From contig NZ_CP080524.1 in NCBI RefSeq assembly GCF_024746795.1, positions 5,806,001-5,870,000 on the forward strand: DNA of 64,000 nt, read 5' to 3'. The position numbers were made by a program, and so were the translations under genes. Positions 1-8,467 of this stretch are shown here, piece by piece (positions within the stretch are counted from its first letter, which is position 1; every line of letters starts with the position of its first letter). This DNA comes from Mesorhizobium sp. AR10. GTDB lineage: Bacteria; Pseudomonadota; Alphaproteobacteria; Rhizobiales; Rhizobiaceae. The notes below the pieces were generated by a model. It was not told the origin of the DNA, made no database searches, and saw only the letters and a list, made by a program, of their open reading frames with translations.

Positions 1-1
1 C

Positions 2-2197
2 GAGTCCCTGTACGATGTCATGCGTCGCGGCGCGATGGCGACGCAAGATGTGCGCAAGCTTTGCCACCGCCTCGCGTCCGGCCTGAGCGCCGTCCACCAG
101 GCGGGAGCAATACATCGCGACCTCTCCCCGGATAACATCATCCTGCCAGGGGGCAAGGTAGAGCGCGCAAAGATCATCGATTTCGGTATCGCGCGATCGG
201 CGACCGTGGGCGGGGAAACCCTGATCGGTGGAAAGTTCGCGGGAAAATACAACTACGTTTCTCCCGAGCAACTCGGGCTGTACGGCGGCGATGTCAGCGA
301 GCAGTCCGACATCTACAGCCTGGGATTGGTGCTGGCCGCGGCTCTGCGCGGGAAACCCATCGATATGGGCGGCTCCCAATTCGAGATCGTGGAAAAGCGC
401 CGGACGGTACCGGATCTGTCCGACATCGATGCCGATTTCAGGGACATTGTCGAAGCGATGCTGCAACCGGATCCGCGGGACCGGCCGATCAGCATGGCGG
501 ACATCGCCAGGATGACACGCGACGACTCGGACATGGAAGGGACGTTGGCCCCGGCATCCCTAGCACCTCGCGACCGGCAGGGCTTGCCGCGAACGGGGGG
601 AACCGCAGCACCCGGTTCCAAGGTCCAACCTTCGAATGTCCAGGGACACGGCGTGCCACCTGTGACGGACCCGGGTCAGCAGCGCTTCGTCCCGCACATC
701 CGGCCGGCGCTCCTGTCGCAGCCGAAAGCGCCGCCAGTTGCCCCGACTCGGGCGGCCCCGCCAAAGAAGCCTCCGGCAACAACCCGGAACCTGACGATTG
801 CAGCGCTGACAGCGGTTGTCGTTGCATCCGGTGCGGGTCTCTATGCGGCTGGTTTCCTGGATTTCGGAAGTCCGCCTCCAGCCACCGATTCTGGCACGAC
901 GCCGCCGCTGCAACCCGACCTGTCAAAGCCGACCGCCGTGGATAAGGTTGCCCCGGACAATCCGCCGGCAAAGGTTGTCCCACCCGCACAGCCGCAAACA
1001 GAGCCAGCGGCCGAAAATCAGGCCAATGCCCCGGACAACCCGCCGGCAAAGGTGGCCCCCCCCGCGCAGCCGCCAACTGAGCCACCGGCTGAAAATCAGG
1101 CCAATGCCACGGCCGATCAAAAGCCGGAGCCGACCCAGCCCATCGAAGCCCCGCCGCCACCTGAGAAAGCCCCTGAGCCGTCGGCCGTCGAGGCGCAGCC
1201 GCCAGCCGAGGAAGCTCCGCGGGCAATTCAGCCGGATAGGGCGACCAGCGACAACCAAAAGCCTGCCCCGCCGGTCGAGAAGGCCGTCGAGGCGCCGGCC
1301 GAGAAAGCTCCAGCGCAGCCTGCGGCGCAACCGGACGTCGTCGAGAGCCAACCGCCTAAGCAGCCGGAGCCGGCGATCCCGCCGCCAGAGGCCAAGGCGA
1401 CTACGCCCGAACCCACCGCGCAGGTGCCCGCCCCCCAGGCAAGCCAGCCCAATGTCGAGAACGGACAGGGCCAGCAGACAGACCTGCCGGCGAGCAAACC
1501 GGCCGACACCGTCATCACCTTGAATGTGCCGAAGCCGGAAACTCCGCCGGCAGGTCCGGTCGACGATATCGCGCAACGGGTTGCCTGGGTTCGCGACTTC
1601 AGCGGCGGCGACTGTTTCTATGCAGCCGTGACGTCGGCCACCGACAAGGCTGCTGCGATCGAAGGATTTGCAACGGCAGTCCAGCCTTTCCAGCAATTGC
1701 TGGGCGATTTCCAGGCAAGATTCCATGTCGAGCCAGACATCAGTGTCCGGCTCATCGAGCCAACCCAATGCGAAGTCACCAACTTTCTGCGTTTCATGAG
1801 CACGAGCGCGGCCGACAGGCCGCAGCTTGAGCTCGACCGAACATCGGTGCCAAACGGTTCGCCGATCGGTGGCACGCTGGTGACGCGTGGCGGGCTCATT
1901 TCCAGTGTGCTCCTGATCGATCACAAGGGTATGGCATTCAACCTCGATGACCGTGTCGTCGCACAAGCGGACAAGGCTACCTTCAGCATCCCGATTGGTC
2001 TCGGCGCCGCCGACAGGGCAGCGGGCAAGGCCGTACCGCAGATCATACTGGTGATCACCGGCCCTCGGGATGTTCAGGCAGCGGCGTTTTCCACGCCTGT
2101 GCGGGCCTCGGCGCTGCTGCCCAGAATCCTCGATGAGATCGGAGCGGAGGGATCCGGCTTCTCCGCGACCGCCAAGTATTTCCGTCTCGGCGGATAG
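2..2197 (+). CDS. Hanks-type Ser/Thr protein kinase, membrane-anchored, 5' end outside window
   Basis: The reading frame is already open at base 2, so the ATP-binding N-lobe lies upstream of the window. The visible kinase part has the catalytic loop HRDLSPDN (near base 113), the DFG motif (near 180), an activation segment ending in SPEQ, and SDIYSLG. The usual HRDLKP lysine is serine here. A Pro/Ala-rich linker follows, then one predicted membrane helix (about bases 787-860), a long Pro/Glu/Ala-rich stretch containing two copies of a roughly 26-residue repeat beginning APDNPPAKV, and a globular C-terminal domain that is probably periplasmic. The architecture suggests a cytoplasmic kinase coupled to an envelope sensor. 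It leads a plus-strand run of envelope genes. The kinase assignment is secure; the signal and substrates are unknown. Confidence 0.93.
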   Translation, partial: ESLYDVMRRGAMATQDVRKLCHRLASGLSAVHQAGAIHRDLSPDNIILPGGKVERAKIIDFGIARSATVGGETLIGGKFAGKYNYVSPEQLGLYGGDVSEQSDIYSLGLVLAAALRGKPIDMGGSQFEIVEKRRTVPDLSDIDADFRDIVEAMLQPDPRDRPISMADIARMTRDDSDMEGTLAPASLAPRDRQGLPRTGGTAAPGSKVQPSNVQGHGVPPVTDPGQQRFVPHIRPALLSQPKAPPVAPTRAAPPKKPPATTRNLTIAALTAVVVASGAGLYAAGFLDFGSPPPATDSGTTPPLQPDLSKPTAVDKVAPDNPPAKVVPPAQPQTEPAAENQANAPDNPPAKVAPPAQPPTEPPAENQANATADQKPEPTQPIEAPPPPEKAPEPSAVEAQPPAEEAPRAIQPDRATSDNQKPAPPVEKAVEAPAEKAPAQPAAQPDVVESQPPKQPEPAIPPPEAKATTPEPTAQVPAPQASQPNVENGQGQQTDLPASKPADTVITLNVPKPETPPAGPVDDIAQRVAWVRDFSGGDCFYAAVTSATDKAAAIEGFATAVQPFQQLLGDFQARFHVEPDISVRLIEPTQCEVTNFLRFMSTSAADRPQLELDRTSVPNGSPIGGTLVTRGGLISSVLLIDHKGMAFNLDDRVVAQADKATFSIPIGLGAADRAAGKAVPQIILVITGPRDVQAAAFSTPVRASALLPRILDEIGAEGSGFSATAKYFRLGG

Positions 2198-2304
2198 CAT
2201 GGACGCCGATGGAACTCCGCCGCCCGCGCTCGTCCTGCCCGTCCGCAGTCCCGCCCAAAAAGCAGCGTGATCTGGTTCACGCCCTGTTTGCCCTGGTGGC
2301 TCGC

Positions 2305-2715
2305 ATGAAGCTTGTCGTGATCGCAGGCGCGGCACTGCTGGCGCTGCTGTCATCGCGCGAAGCGCGCGCCGAATTCACCGTCTGCAATCAGACGCTCGAC
2401 GTCGTCAATCTCGCCGTCGGCCAGAAGATCGACGATGCGGACCAGACCGACGGCTGGTGGACCATCGGCGCCAATCAATGCGTCAACGTCATCCGCGAGG
2501 AACTGACGAACCGCTACATCTACATCTATGCGACGGACGTTTTTGGTCACGCGATCCTGACCGGGTCGACCGACATGTGCATCGAGCGGCGGCGTTTTTC
2601 GATACGCGGCATCGATGAATGCTGGCAGCGCGGCCATATCGCCGCACGATTTCTCGAAGTCGATACGCTCGAACAGGTGCGGTGGACCTTTTTCCTGACC
2701 GGAAGCAATCCGTGA
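2305..2715 (+). CDS. Secreted DUF1036-like protein
   Basis: A 136-residue protein. The ATG at 2305 is chosen because it begins a clear Sec signal peptide (MKLVVIAGAALLALLSSREA, cleavage after ARA); the longer in-frame start at 2209 would bury that signal. The mature part has the VCNQT opening, an ExxTNRYIYIYAT-like core and spaced cysteines that I associate from memory with DUF1036, a family of small exported proteins of unknown function common in alphaproteobacteria. Its stop codon overlaps the GTG start of the peptidoglycan hydrolase at 2712 by four bases, which suggests translational coupling and a shared role at the envelope. Confidence 0.8.
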   Translation: MKLVVIAGAALLALLSSREARAEFTVCNQTLDVVNLAVGQKIDDADQTDGWWTIGANQCVNVIREELTNRYIYIYATDVFGHAILTGSTDMCIERRRFSIRGIDECWQRGHIAARFLEVDTLEQVRWTFFLTGSNP

Positions 2716-5060
2716 CGCACAGTATCGACACCAGCTTCAAGGCCAAAAAGCAGGCGCGCGCCGCCCTTCGCCGGCGCAATCTTTGGCGTGGGCTGGTTGT
2801 CGGTCTGGCCGTGGTTGTGCTGTTTTCGATCGCCGCCGGCTTCTACCTCACCGCCGACTACTGGTCGTTCGGTGATGAAGACGAGGATCTGCACGCGGTC
2901 GAAGGATCGGACGATGTTCCGGCCGACGCATCGGTCTATGTGCCCGCCATTATCGATCTTGCAGGAGACCCGATGTGGATCACCCTTGCACCCAACGCCG
3001 GCGCCGCCACCAAGGGCCGCTCGATCCCGCGCCCGGCAGAGCTCGATCAGGCCGGCGTTTCCCCCGAGATCGAAATCCTGTCCGACGTGATGCTGAGCGC
3101 CAGCGAAAAATTCATGACCACGATCCCGTCGACGCAGGAAGATTTCGCCTTCTTCCAGGCGCAGCGAAAGACCGCCGCTGCGCCGCCTGAACCGCCGTCC
3201 GGCGATCTGCAAAACGAGCTTCAGCCATCGCCCACTGCGGACGAGGCGCCGGCGGCTCCGGACGCGCAGGTGGAAGCCGACGATCCCGAAGCCGGCTGGG
3301 GTGAAACTATCGATGCCGGCGAGGCGGCCCTGCCTGCGTTCCAGAAGACCCAGATCGAAAACAACACCAGCGTCGCAACCGTCACCAATGAATATCAGCG
3401 GTTCGAGGCGACCGAAGACACGTTCGTCAAGATCCTCAACGACCGCAGTCTGGACAGCGTCGCCCTTGATGCGCATTTCTCCGACGGGGATGCCAAGCTG
3501 GCAGGCGAAGCCCTGAAGGCGCTTTTCAACCGGGACAGTCTGGCACCGGGTTATGTCGTCGCCATGCGCGGTTTCAGGCCGACGCGCGAAACGACAACGA
3601 TGTCCCTCATGCAGGTCTCGATCTACGCCAAGAACGTGTTTGTCGGCACGCTGACGCGCAACGCCGCCGGCGCGTTCGTATCCGGGGTCGACCCGTGGGT
3701 CCGTGAAGATCTGTTCAACTATTCGGGCGCGCAGGAGGAAGGCACGCACAAAAGGCAGTACCGCCTGCTCGATGCAATCTACTCGACGGCTGCACGCAAC
3801 AATGTCCCCACCGGCGTGATCGGCGAAGCGATCATGTACCTTTCGAGAGGACAGGATCTGGATGCCTTTGCCAGCGAGGACCAGCGGCTCGTGCTGATCT
3901 ATTCGCAAACGCCGCGCGGCAAGGACGAGACTGCGGGACGGGTCTTGTATGTGGGCGTCCAGGGCACCGAAAAAAGCCTCGACTGTTTCGTCTTCCAGCA
4001 GAGCGACGGCCAATTTGCCTGCGTTGGCGGCGATGATCAGGTTCGCTCGCTGACGGTCACCAACGGCATGGTCACGCCGGTCAACGGCGTCATGACCTCC
4101 ACTTTCGGCCCACGCAAGCATCCCATTCTCGGGATCGTTCGCATCCACAAGGGCGTGGACTGGGCGGCACCCGCTGGCACGCCGATCACAGCGGCCTTCG
4201 ATGGCGAAATCACCTTTCAGGGCGACGGTGGGGGCTACGGCAATCTGGTGAAGATTTCGCACGGAGACGGTCGCGAGACGCGCTATGCGCATATGCAGAA
4301 ATTCGCGATCAAGGACGGTGTCGGCACCAAGGTGAAGGCCGGTGACATCATTGGATACATCGGCACCACCGGCCTTTCGACGGGGCCGCATTTGCATTTC
4401 GAACTCTATCAGAATGGCGCGGCGATCGATCCCCTGGGCACGGTCACCACCGCAGTCGCAACGAACGATCCCGCCGTCGAAACGCTGACCGATCGTATCG
4501 TTCACGTCGAAAGTGGCGGCAGCGCGCGTGCCAAGAACCCGCTTTCTTCGGCAACTGGCGCCGGCCAATTCATATCGAAGACCTGGATCAGGATGATGAA
4601 CACCTACCGCCCCGAACTGGCGCGGACACTTTCAAACGCCGATCTGCTTGCTCTGCGCTACGACTACACGATCTCGCGCGAGATGGTGCGCAATCTGGCA
4701 CGCGAGGGTGAAGCCTATCTTCGGGCGCGCGGCCACCAGATCACAGCTGGCCGGCTCTATCTCTGTCATTTCCTGGGAATGGAGGGCGCCCATCAGGTGT
4801 TGTCGGCGCCGGGCTCGGCGCAATTGAGCGCCGTGCTCGGGTCGGCCGTCATTCAAGCCAACCCGTTCCTCACCGGCAAGACCGCCAGCTATGTCGTGGA
4901 CTGGGCCGAAAGGAAAATGGGCCGAAAGCTGAGCCCGCCGGCGACTGGCGCAGGCCAGCCGGTATCGACCACGATGGAAGTCCGCCAGACATCGCCTGAG
5001 TTTGAGAAATACAAGCAGGCGATTACAGCGATCGTAAGTTCGGTGCAGAACGCGATTTGA
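2712..5060 (+). CDS. Bifunctional peptidoglycan hydrolase: M23 endopeptidase plus lysozyme-like domain
   Basis: A 782-residue protein starting at a GTG that overlaps the preceding stop. A basic N-terminus is followed by one membrane helix (about residues 24-47), so the rest is periplasmic. The middle region (about 50-450) is Pro/Glu-rich and then opioid-growth-factor-like in layout, with no domain I can name. From about residue 453 there is an M23 (LytM) metallopeptidase with the zinc ligands in HKGVD and HLHFE. From about 595 a lysozyme/transglycosylase-like domain follows, with the ESGG catalytic-glutamate motif and SATGAGQFISKTW. One chain could thus cut both peptide cross-links and glycan strands. 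M23 and the lysozyme-like fold are each well supported; the combined activity is inferred. Confidence 0.9.
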   Translation: MTHSIDTSFKAKKQARAALRRRNLWRGLVVGLAVVVLFSIAAGFYLTADYWSFGDEDEDLHAVEGSDDVPADASVYVPAIIDLAGDPMWITLAPNAGAATKGRSIPRPAELDQAGVSPEIEILSDVMLSASEKFMTTIPSTQEDFAFFQAQRKTAAAPPEPPSGDLQNELQPSPTADEAPAAPDAQVEADDPEAGWGETIDAGEAALPAFQKTQIENNTSVATVTNEYQRFEATEDTFVKILNDRSLDSVALDAHFSDGDAKLAGEALKALFNRDSLAPGYVVAMRGFRPTRETTTMSLMQVSIYAKNVFVGTLTRNAAGAFVSGVDPWVREDLFNYSGAQEEGTHKRQYRLLDAIYSTAARNNVPTGVIGEAIMYLSRGQDLDAFASEDQRLVLIYSQTPRGKDETAGRVLYVGVQGTEKSLDCFVFQQSDGQFACVGGDDQVRSLTVTNGMVTPVNGVMTSTFGPRKHPILGIVRIHKGVDWAAPAGTPITAAFDGEITFQGDGGGYGNLVKISHGDGRETRYAHMQKFAIKDGVGTKVKAGDIIGYIGTTGLSTGPHLHFELYQNGAAIDPLGTVTTAVATNDPAVETLTDRIVHVESGGSARAKNPLSSATGAGQFISKTWIRMMNTYRPELARTLSNADLLALRYDYTISREMVRNLAREGEAYLRARGHQITAGRLYLCHFLGMEGAHQVLSAPGSAQLSAVLGSAVIQANPFLTGKTASYVVDWAERKMGRKLSPPATGAGQPVSTTMEVRQTSPEFEKYKQAITAIVSSVQNAI

Positions 5061-5285
5061 GCATGGTTGCTTGCGGACGCGCCACCCGCTCTCCCGACAG
5101 GCCAATTGGTTTTCCGGTCGGCAAGTGTTATTATGGCAAACTTTTTTCGGGCCCTTTGTGAACCAAAACTGTGGTCGAGATCACATACGCCCAAGAGCCA
5201 TTTTGGCAGAAGCGACTATGTCGCTGGTGAAAGTTGGCATGCGCAGACATCAATAGCGCGCCCCGCTGGGGCGGAGGGCCGGTCC

Positions 5286-6914
5286 ATGAAAGCGTTCGTC
5301 GTCCTTGTGAGCGGATTTATCCTGTTCGTCCTGGCCGCGCTTGGCGCCCAGGCTGCCACGACCGACGCCAAACGCGTCGCGCTGGTCATTGGCAACAGCA
5401 AATACGTCCATGCCGTTGCCTTGCCCAATCCCGCCAACGATGCGCATCTCCTCGCATCCACGCTGCGCAATGCCGGCTTCGAGGTGATCGAGGGCGTGGA
5501 TCAAGACAATGCAGGCATGCATAGTCTCATCAGCCGGTTTACCGAGCAATCCTACGACGCCGACCTCGCCGTCATCTACTATGCCGGCCACGGCATGCAG
5601 GTCGATGGCAAGAATTTCCTGATCCCGGTCGATGCCGAGTTGACATCGCCCGCCTATCTCAAGACCCGCACCATTCAGATCGACGACTTCATGGCTGCGT
5701 TGCCGCCCGACCCTGCGGTTGGCGTGATCATCCTCGATGCCTGCCGCGACAATCCGCTGGCAAGGACGCTGGCCGCTGCGATGCCGAAGAGCCGCTCGAC
5801 CTCGTTGGGCTCCGGCCTGGCGCCAGTCGAGGCAAAATCGGACGGCGTTGGAACCGGCGGCATCCTCATTGCCTATGCGACGGATCCTGGCGCCATCGCT
5901 TTCGACGGCAATGGTGTCAACAGTCCCTACTCCACGGCGCTGGCCAGGCACCTGACTGAACCCGGTGTTGAAATCCAGAGCGCGCTGACGCGTGTGCGCG
6001 GCGAAGTGACCGAAACCACGCAAGGCCGCCAGAGGCCTTGGCACAACGCCTCGCTGGGGCGCGAGGTCTTCCTCGGAGAACCCGCCGCCAAACCGGCGCC
6101 TGCGGAAAAGCCTGTCGCCGACGCTTCGAAAGATACCGCTCCCGCCCTGGTGGTTGGTGAAGCGCCTTCCTGGGAAGTCGAACAGCGCCTTTGGGACGAA
6201 GCTTCGAAGCGCAATTCCGTTCCGTTCTACGAAGCCTATCTCGAGCAGTTCCCGAGCGGCCGCTTCGCCACGGTGGCGCGGCTGAACATCGACCAGTTAA
6301 AGGATCCGAAAGCCGAAAACCGGCAGGTCGCAGCACTCGATGAGGATGAAGCGAACGCCAATTCCGGCTCTGCCGTGCGCACTTCGGTCGGCGTTTCGGA
6401 CGAGGTTAAGCAAACGCCCGGCACCGAGTTGACGGAAAGTGCGATCGGTCTCGATCGCGAGGGCCGCATCGATCTGCAGTTGCGCGTCGAAGCGTTGGGC
6501 AACGAACTTGGTCGCATTGACGGAAACATAGGTCCGAAGACCCGCCAGGCGATCGGCATCTGGCAAGAGAAGAACGGTCTGCCGCAGACCACCTATCTGA
6601 CGCGCGAGCAACTGGCGTTCCTTGTGATCCAGACAGATCCGATGATGGAAAACGTGCGCGCCAAACACGCCGCCGATCAGGTCCGTGCGGCGCAGCCGAA
6701 AAAGCCGGTTGTGCAGAAGGCCCGCACACAAAAACCGGTGGCGCAGAAGCCGCGCAAGAAACAACAGCAGGTCGTTCAGAAGAAGCGCACCAACCGCGAT
6801 ACCTTGGTCGGGCGGGAAGACTCACCGCCGCCTGAGAACAACAACAACGACTTCCTGACCAAGGCGCTGATCTTCGGGACCGGTGTGGCGGTGGGCGGCG
6901 TGCTCAAGAACTGA
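5286..6914 (+). CDS. Caspase-like (peptidase C14) exported protein with basic tail
   Basis: A 542-residue protein. The start at 5286 gives a signal peptide (MKAFVVLVSGFILFVLAALG) directly before the caspase fold; the upstream in-frame start lacks this logic. The p20-like domain has RVALVIGNSKY, the catalytic histidine in YYAGHG (His102) and the catalytic cysteine in LDACRDNP (Cys153). After about residue 260 comes a helical linker, a peptidoglycan-binding-like segment around residues 390-450 (GNIGPKTRQAIGIWQ), a Lys/Gln-rich stretch and a Gly/Val-rich C-terminus. The signal peptide and cell-wall-like domain point to the periplasm. Catalytic residues are intact, so proteolysis is expected; the substrate is unknown. 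Confidence 0.9.
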   Translation: MKAFVVLVSGFILFVLAALGAQAATTDAKRVALVIGNSKYVHAVALPNPANDAHLLASTLRNAGFEVIEGVDQDNAGMHSLISRFTEQSYDADLAVIYYAGHGMQVDGKNFLIPVDAELTSPAYLKTRTIQIDDFMAALPPDPAVGVIILDACRDNPLARTLAAAMPKSRSTSLGSGLAPVEAKSDGVGTGGILIAYATDPGAIAFDGNGVNSPYSTALARHLTEPGVEIQSALTRVRGEVTETTQGRQRPWHNASLGREVFLGEPAAKPAPAEKPVADASKDTAPALVVGEAPSWEVEQRLWDEASKRNSVPFYEAYLEQFPSGRFATVARLNIDQLKDPKAENRQVAALDEDEANANSGSAVRTSVGVSDEVKQTPGTELTESAIGLDREGRIDLQLRVEALGNELGRIDGNIGPKTRQAIGIWQEKNGLPQTTYLTREQLAFLVIQTDPMMENVRAKHAADQVRAAQPKKPVVQKARTQKPVAQKPRKKQQQVVQKKRTNRDTLVGREDSPPPENNNNDFLTKALIFGTGVAVGGVLKN

Positions 6915-7004
6915 CACACCTTTCCGATCGCATGACCCGAACTGAAAGTCCGCCGCGAGCGAAAATCGGGAACCGATTTCGAAAATAAGAAGATGAAGAT
7001 GGAC

Positions 7005-7029
7005 CCCATCCCGATTCCATCGGGATGGG
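7005..7029. terminator. Perfect hairpin between convergent genes
   Basis: CCCATCCCGAT, a 3-base loop, then ATCGGGATGGG form an 11-bp perfect stem between the caspase-like gene (ends 6914) and the OmpA gene on the other strand (ends 7037). A second small stem (AAATCGG/CCGATTT) lies at 6963-6979. There is no long T-run, so termination is inferred mainly from position. Confidence 0.55.
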
Positions 7030-7036
7030 TCAGGCT

Positions 7037-7567
7037 CTATTGCGCCCTTACCCGCATTTCCACCCGGCGGTTGGTTGGATCGTACGGGTCAGGGTTGCGC
7101 GGATGGGTTTCGCCCATGCCGATCGCCTTGATGCGGGCAGGCTCGACGCCGTTGGAAGTCAGGAAGGCTGTCACCGATTGCGCTCTTCGTTCCGACAGTC
7201 CCGCATTGTAATTCGCCGAGCCGGAAGCGTCGGTGTAACCTTCGACGACGAATTCGAGCGTGCTCAGCCGGTCGTCCTTCAGCGCTTTGGCGAACTCGCC
7301 GAGTTCGGCGCGCGCAGTCGTGTCGAGTTCGGCCGAATCCAGCCCGAAATTGATCAGCATGTCGAGGCCCGATTTTTCGGGTGGCGCGGAGTCTGCCTTG
7401 CTCTTGCACTCGTCTTCGGTGCCGACGCAGATTCCGCGCGGCGGGCCATGATCGGTCTCGCCGGCAAAAAACTTCACGATGTCTTCTGATTTCTGAAGAG
7501 GATCGGCGGAAGCGTGGGTCGACAAAAGCACGGCCGCCACCACAAAGACTGAACTGTCCCACTGCAT
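7037..7567 (-). CDS. OmpA-domain envelope protein
   Basis: A 176-residue protein. The ATG at 7567 begins a signal peptide ending in STHASA; a longer in-frame start would place this internally. The C-terminal half is an OmpA-type peptidoglycan-binding domain: INFGLDSAEL, a VEGYTDASGSANYN segment, LSERRAQSV, GMGETHPRNPDPYD and the terminal TNRRVEMRV. There is no beta-barrel or lipobox, so it is probably a periplasmic protein that binds the cell wall through diaminopimelate. It converges on the caspase-like gene. Membership in the OmpA C-terminal family is clear; a specific role is not. Confidence 0.9.
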   Translation of the reverse strand: MQWDSSVFVVAAVLLSTHASADPLQKSEDIVKFFAGETDHGPPRGICVGTEDECKSKADSAPPEKSGLDMLINFGLDSAELDTTARAELGEFAKALKDDRLSTLEFVVEGYTDASGSANYNAGLSERRAQSVTAFLTSNGVEPARIKAIGMGETHPRNPDPYDPTNRRVEMRVRAQ

Positions 7568-7873
7568 AACGGCAACTCCCGTTTGAGCATCGGTTTCGCA
7601 AGAGCTTGATCCATCCCCCAGATCGAGATGGATCTCTATCTCAGTGTTTGACCATGACCTTTTCCGAACCAACGGTCAGCGAAGCAAAAGCCCGCTGCCC
7701 TTCGGTTCCGGGATCATGGTCCAGCCGTGGATCATACCAAATTCCGAAGCAATTGTCTGTGAACAACGTCACGGCATATGGCGGGGGTCGGCAGTTGCAC
7801 CCTTGCCATGAACAGAGACTTGACCAGCGCCTCGCCGGAGGCTTGAGTGCTCCAGGGAGGAAAAATATCAGCC
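7568..7873. promoter_or_regulatory. Divergent intergenic region with inverted repeat 7608-7634
   Basis: This 306-base gap separates the leftward OmpA gene from the rightward gene at 7874 and must hold both promoters. An inverted repeat GATCCATC/GATGGATC lies at 7608-7615 and 7627-7634, about 40 bases upstream of the OmpA start, and could be an operator. No gene with a ribosome site was seen in it. Confidence 0.35.
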
Positions 7874-8440
7874 ATGGCCAATGGGCTCCGATTCACAACC
7901 GCACGCGATCTCTTCGCTGCGAACTCCTCCGCCGCGGGGGACATGACGGCCATTCCCACTGACCAGCCTTCGCTTGAGTTTTGCCGTCTGCTCCTGGCGG
8001 GACGGACACCTGAGGAAGCGATTACCTTCTGCGCCTACCTTTTGCCTGACCGCGCTGCGATCTGGTGGGGCCACGAATGCCTGGGCCACCTGACCGAACT
8101 GCTCGAAGAGAAGGATCTCGCGCTTCTGGCGCTTGTTCAGGACTGGGTCAGCGAACCGCATAATCCAGGCCGCCACGCAGCAGTGGACGAGGCAGCGACG
8201 CCGCAACAGAGGACCCCGGCCGGCTGGATTGCTTTGGCTGTAAGCTGGCATGTCAATGGTTCGGCTGGGGACCGGGCAAACGGGTCAATCCCGCGGCCGC
8301 TGTCCGCCGCCCATGCCGTCAACGCCGGGATTTTGGCCGGATTGGCGCGGGTGGCTCTTGCGGACCGTTTCTCCGTGCTCACTGCTTTTGTTGAAATGGG
8401 CATCCAGCTGGCCGAGATCGAAGCGCTGCGCAGAGCATGA
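7874..8440 (+). CDS. Small soluble protein of unknown function (DUF6931-like)
   Basis: A 188-residue protein. The ATG at 7874 is preferred over the GTG at 7847 because GGGAGG at 7855-7860 sits upstream of it at a workable distance. It has no signal peptide or membrane helix. Alternating helices, the TPEEAITFCAYLLP segment and the following AIWWGHECL resemble, from memory, the DUF6931 group, which I have seen near FHA, kinase and type VI genes; this could not be verified here. It is transcribed away from the OmpA gene and converges on the second caspase-like gene. No catalytic motif is apparent. Confidence 0.65.
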   Translation: MANGLRFTTARDLFAANSSAAGDMTAIPTDQPSLEFCRLLLAGRTPEEAITFCAYLLPDRAAIWWGHECLGHLTELLEEKDLALLALVQDWVSEPHNPGRHAAVDEAATPQQRTPAGWIALAVSWHVNGSAGDRANGSIPRPLSAAHAVNAGILAGLARVALADRFSVLTAFVEMGIQLAEIEALRRA

Positions 8441-8467
8441 TCCATCCCAAATGCGGAAAATCTTGCG

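Noticed and set aside
923..2353. 476-codon minus-strand frame over the kinase gene
   Set aside because: Arg/Leu-rich shadow of the Pro-rich kinase linker, with no domain or ribosome site.
2547..4568. 673-codon minus-strand frame
   Set aside because: Antisense to the M23/lysozyme gene, Arg/His-rich and without motifs; typical shadow in GC-rich DNA.
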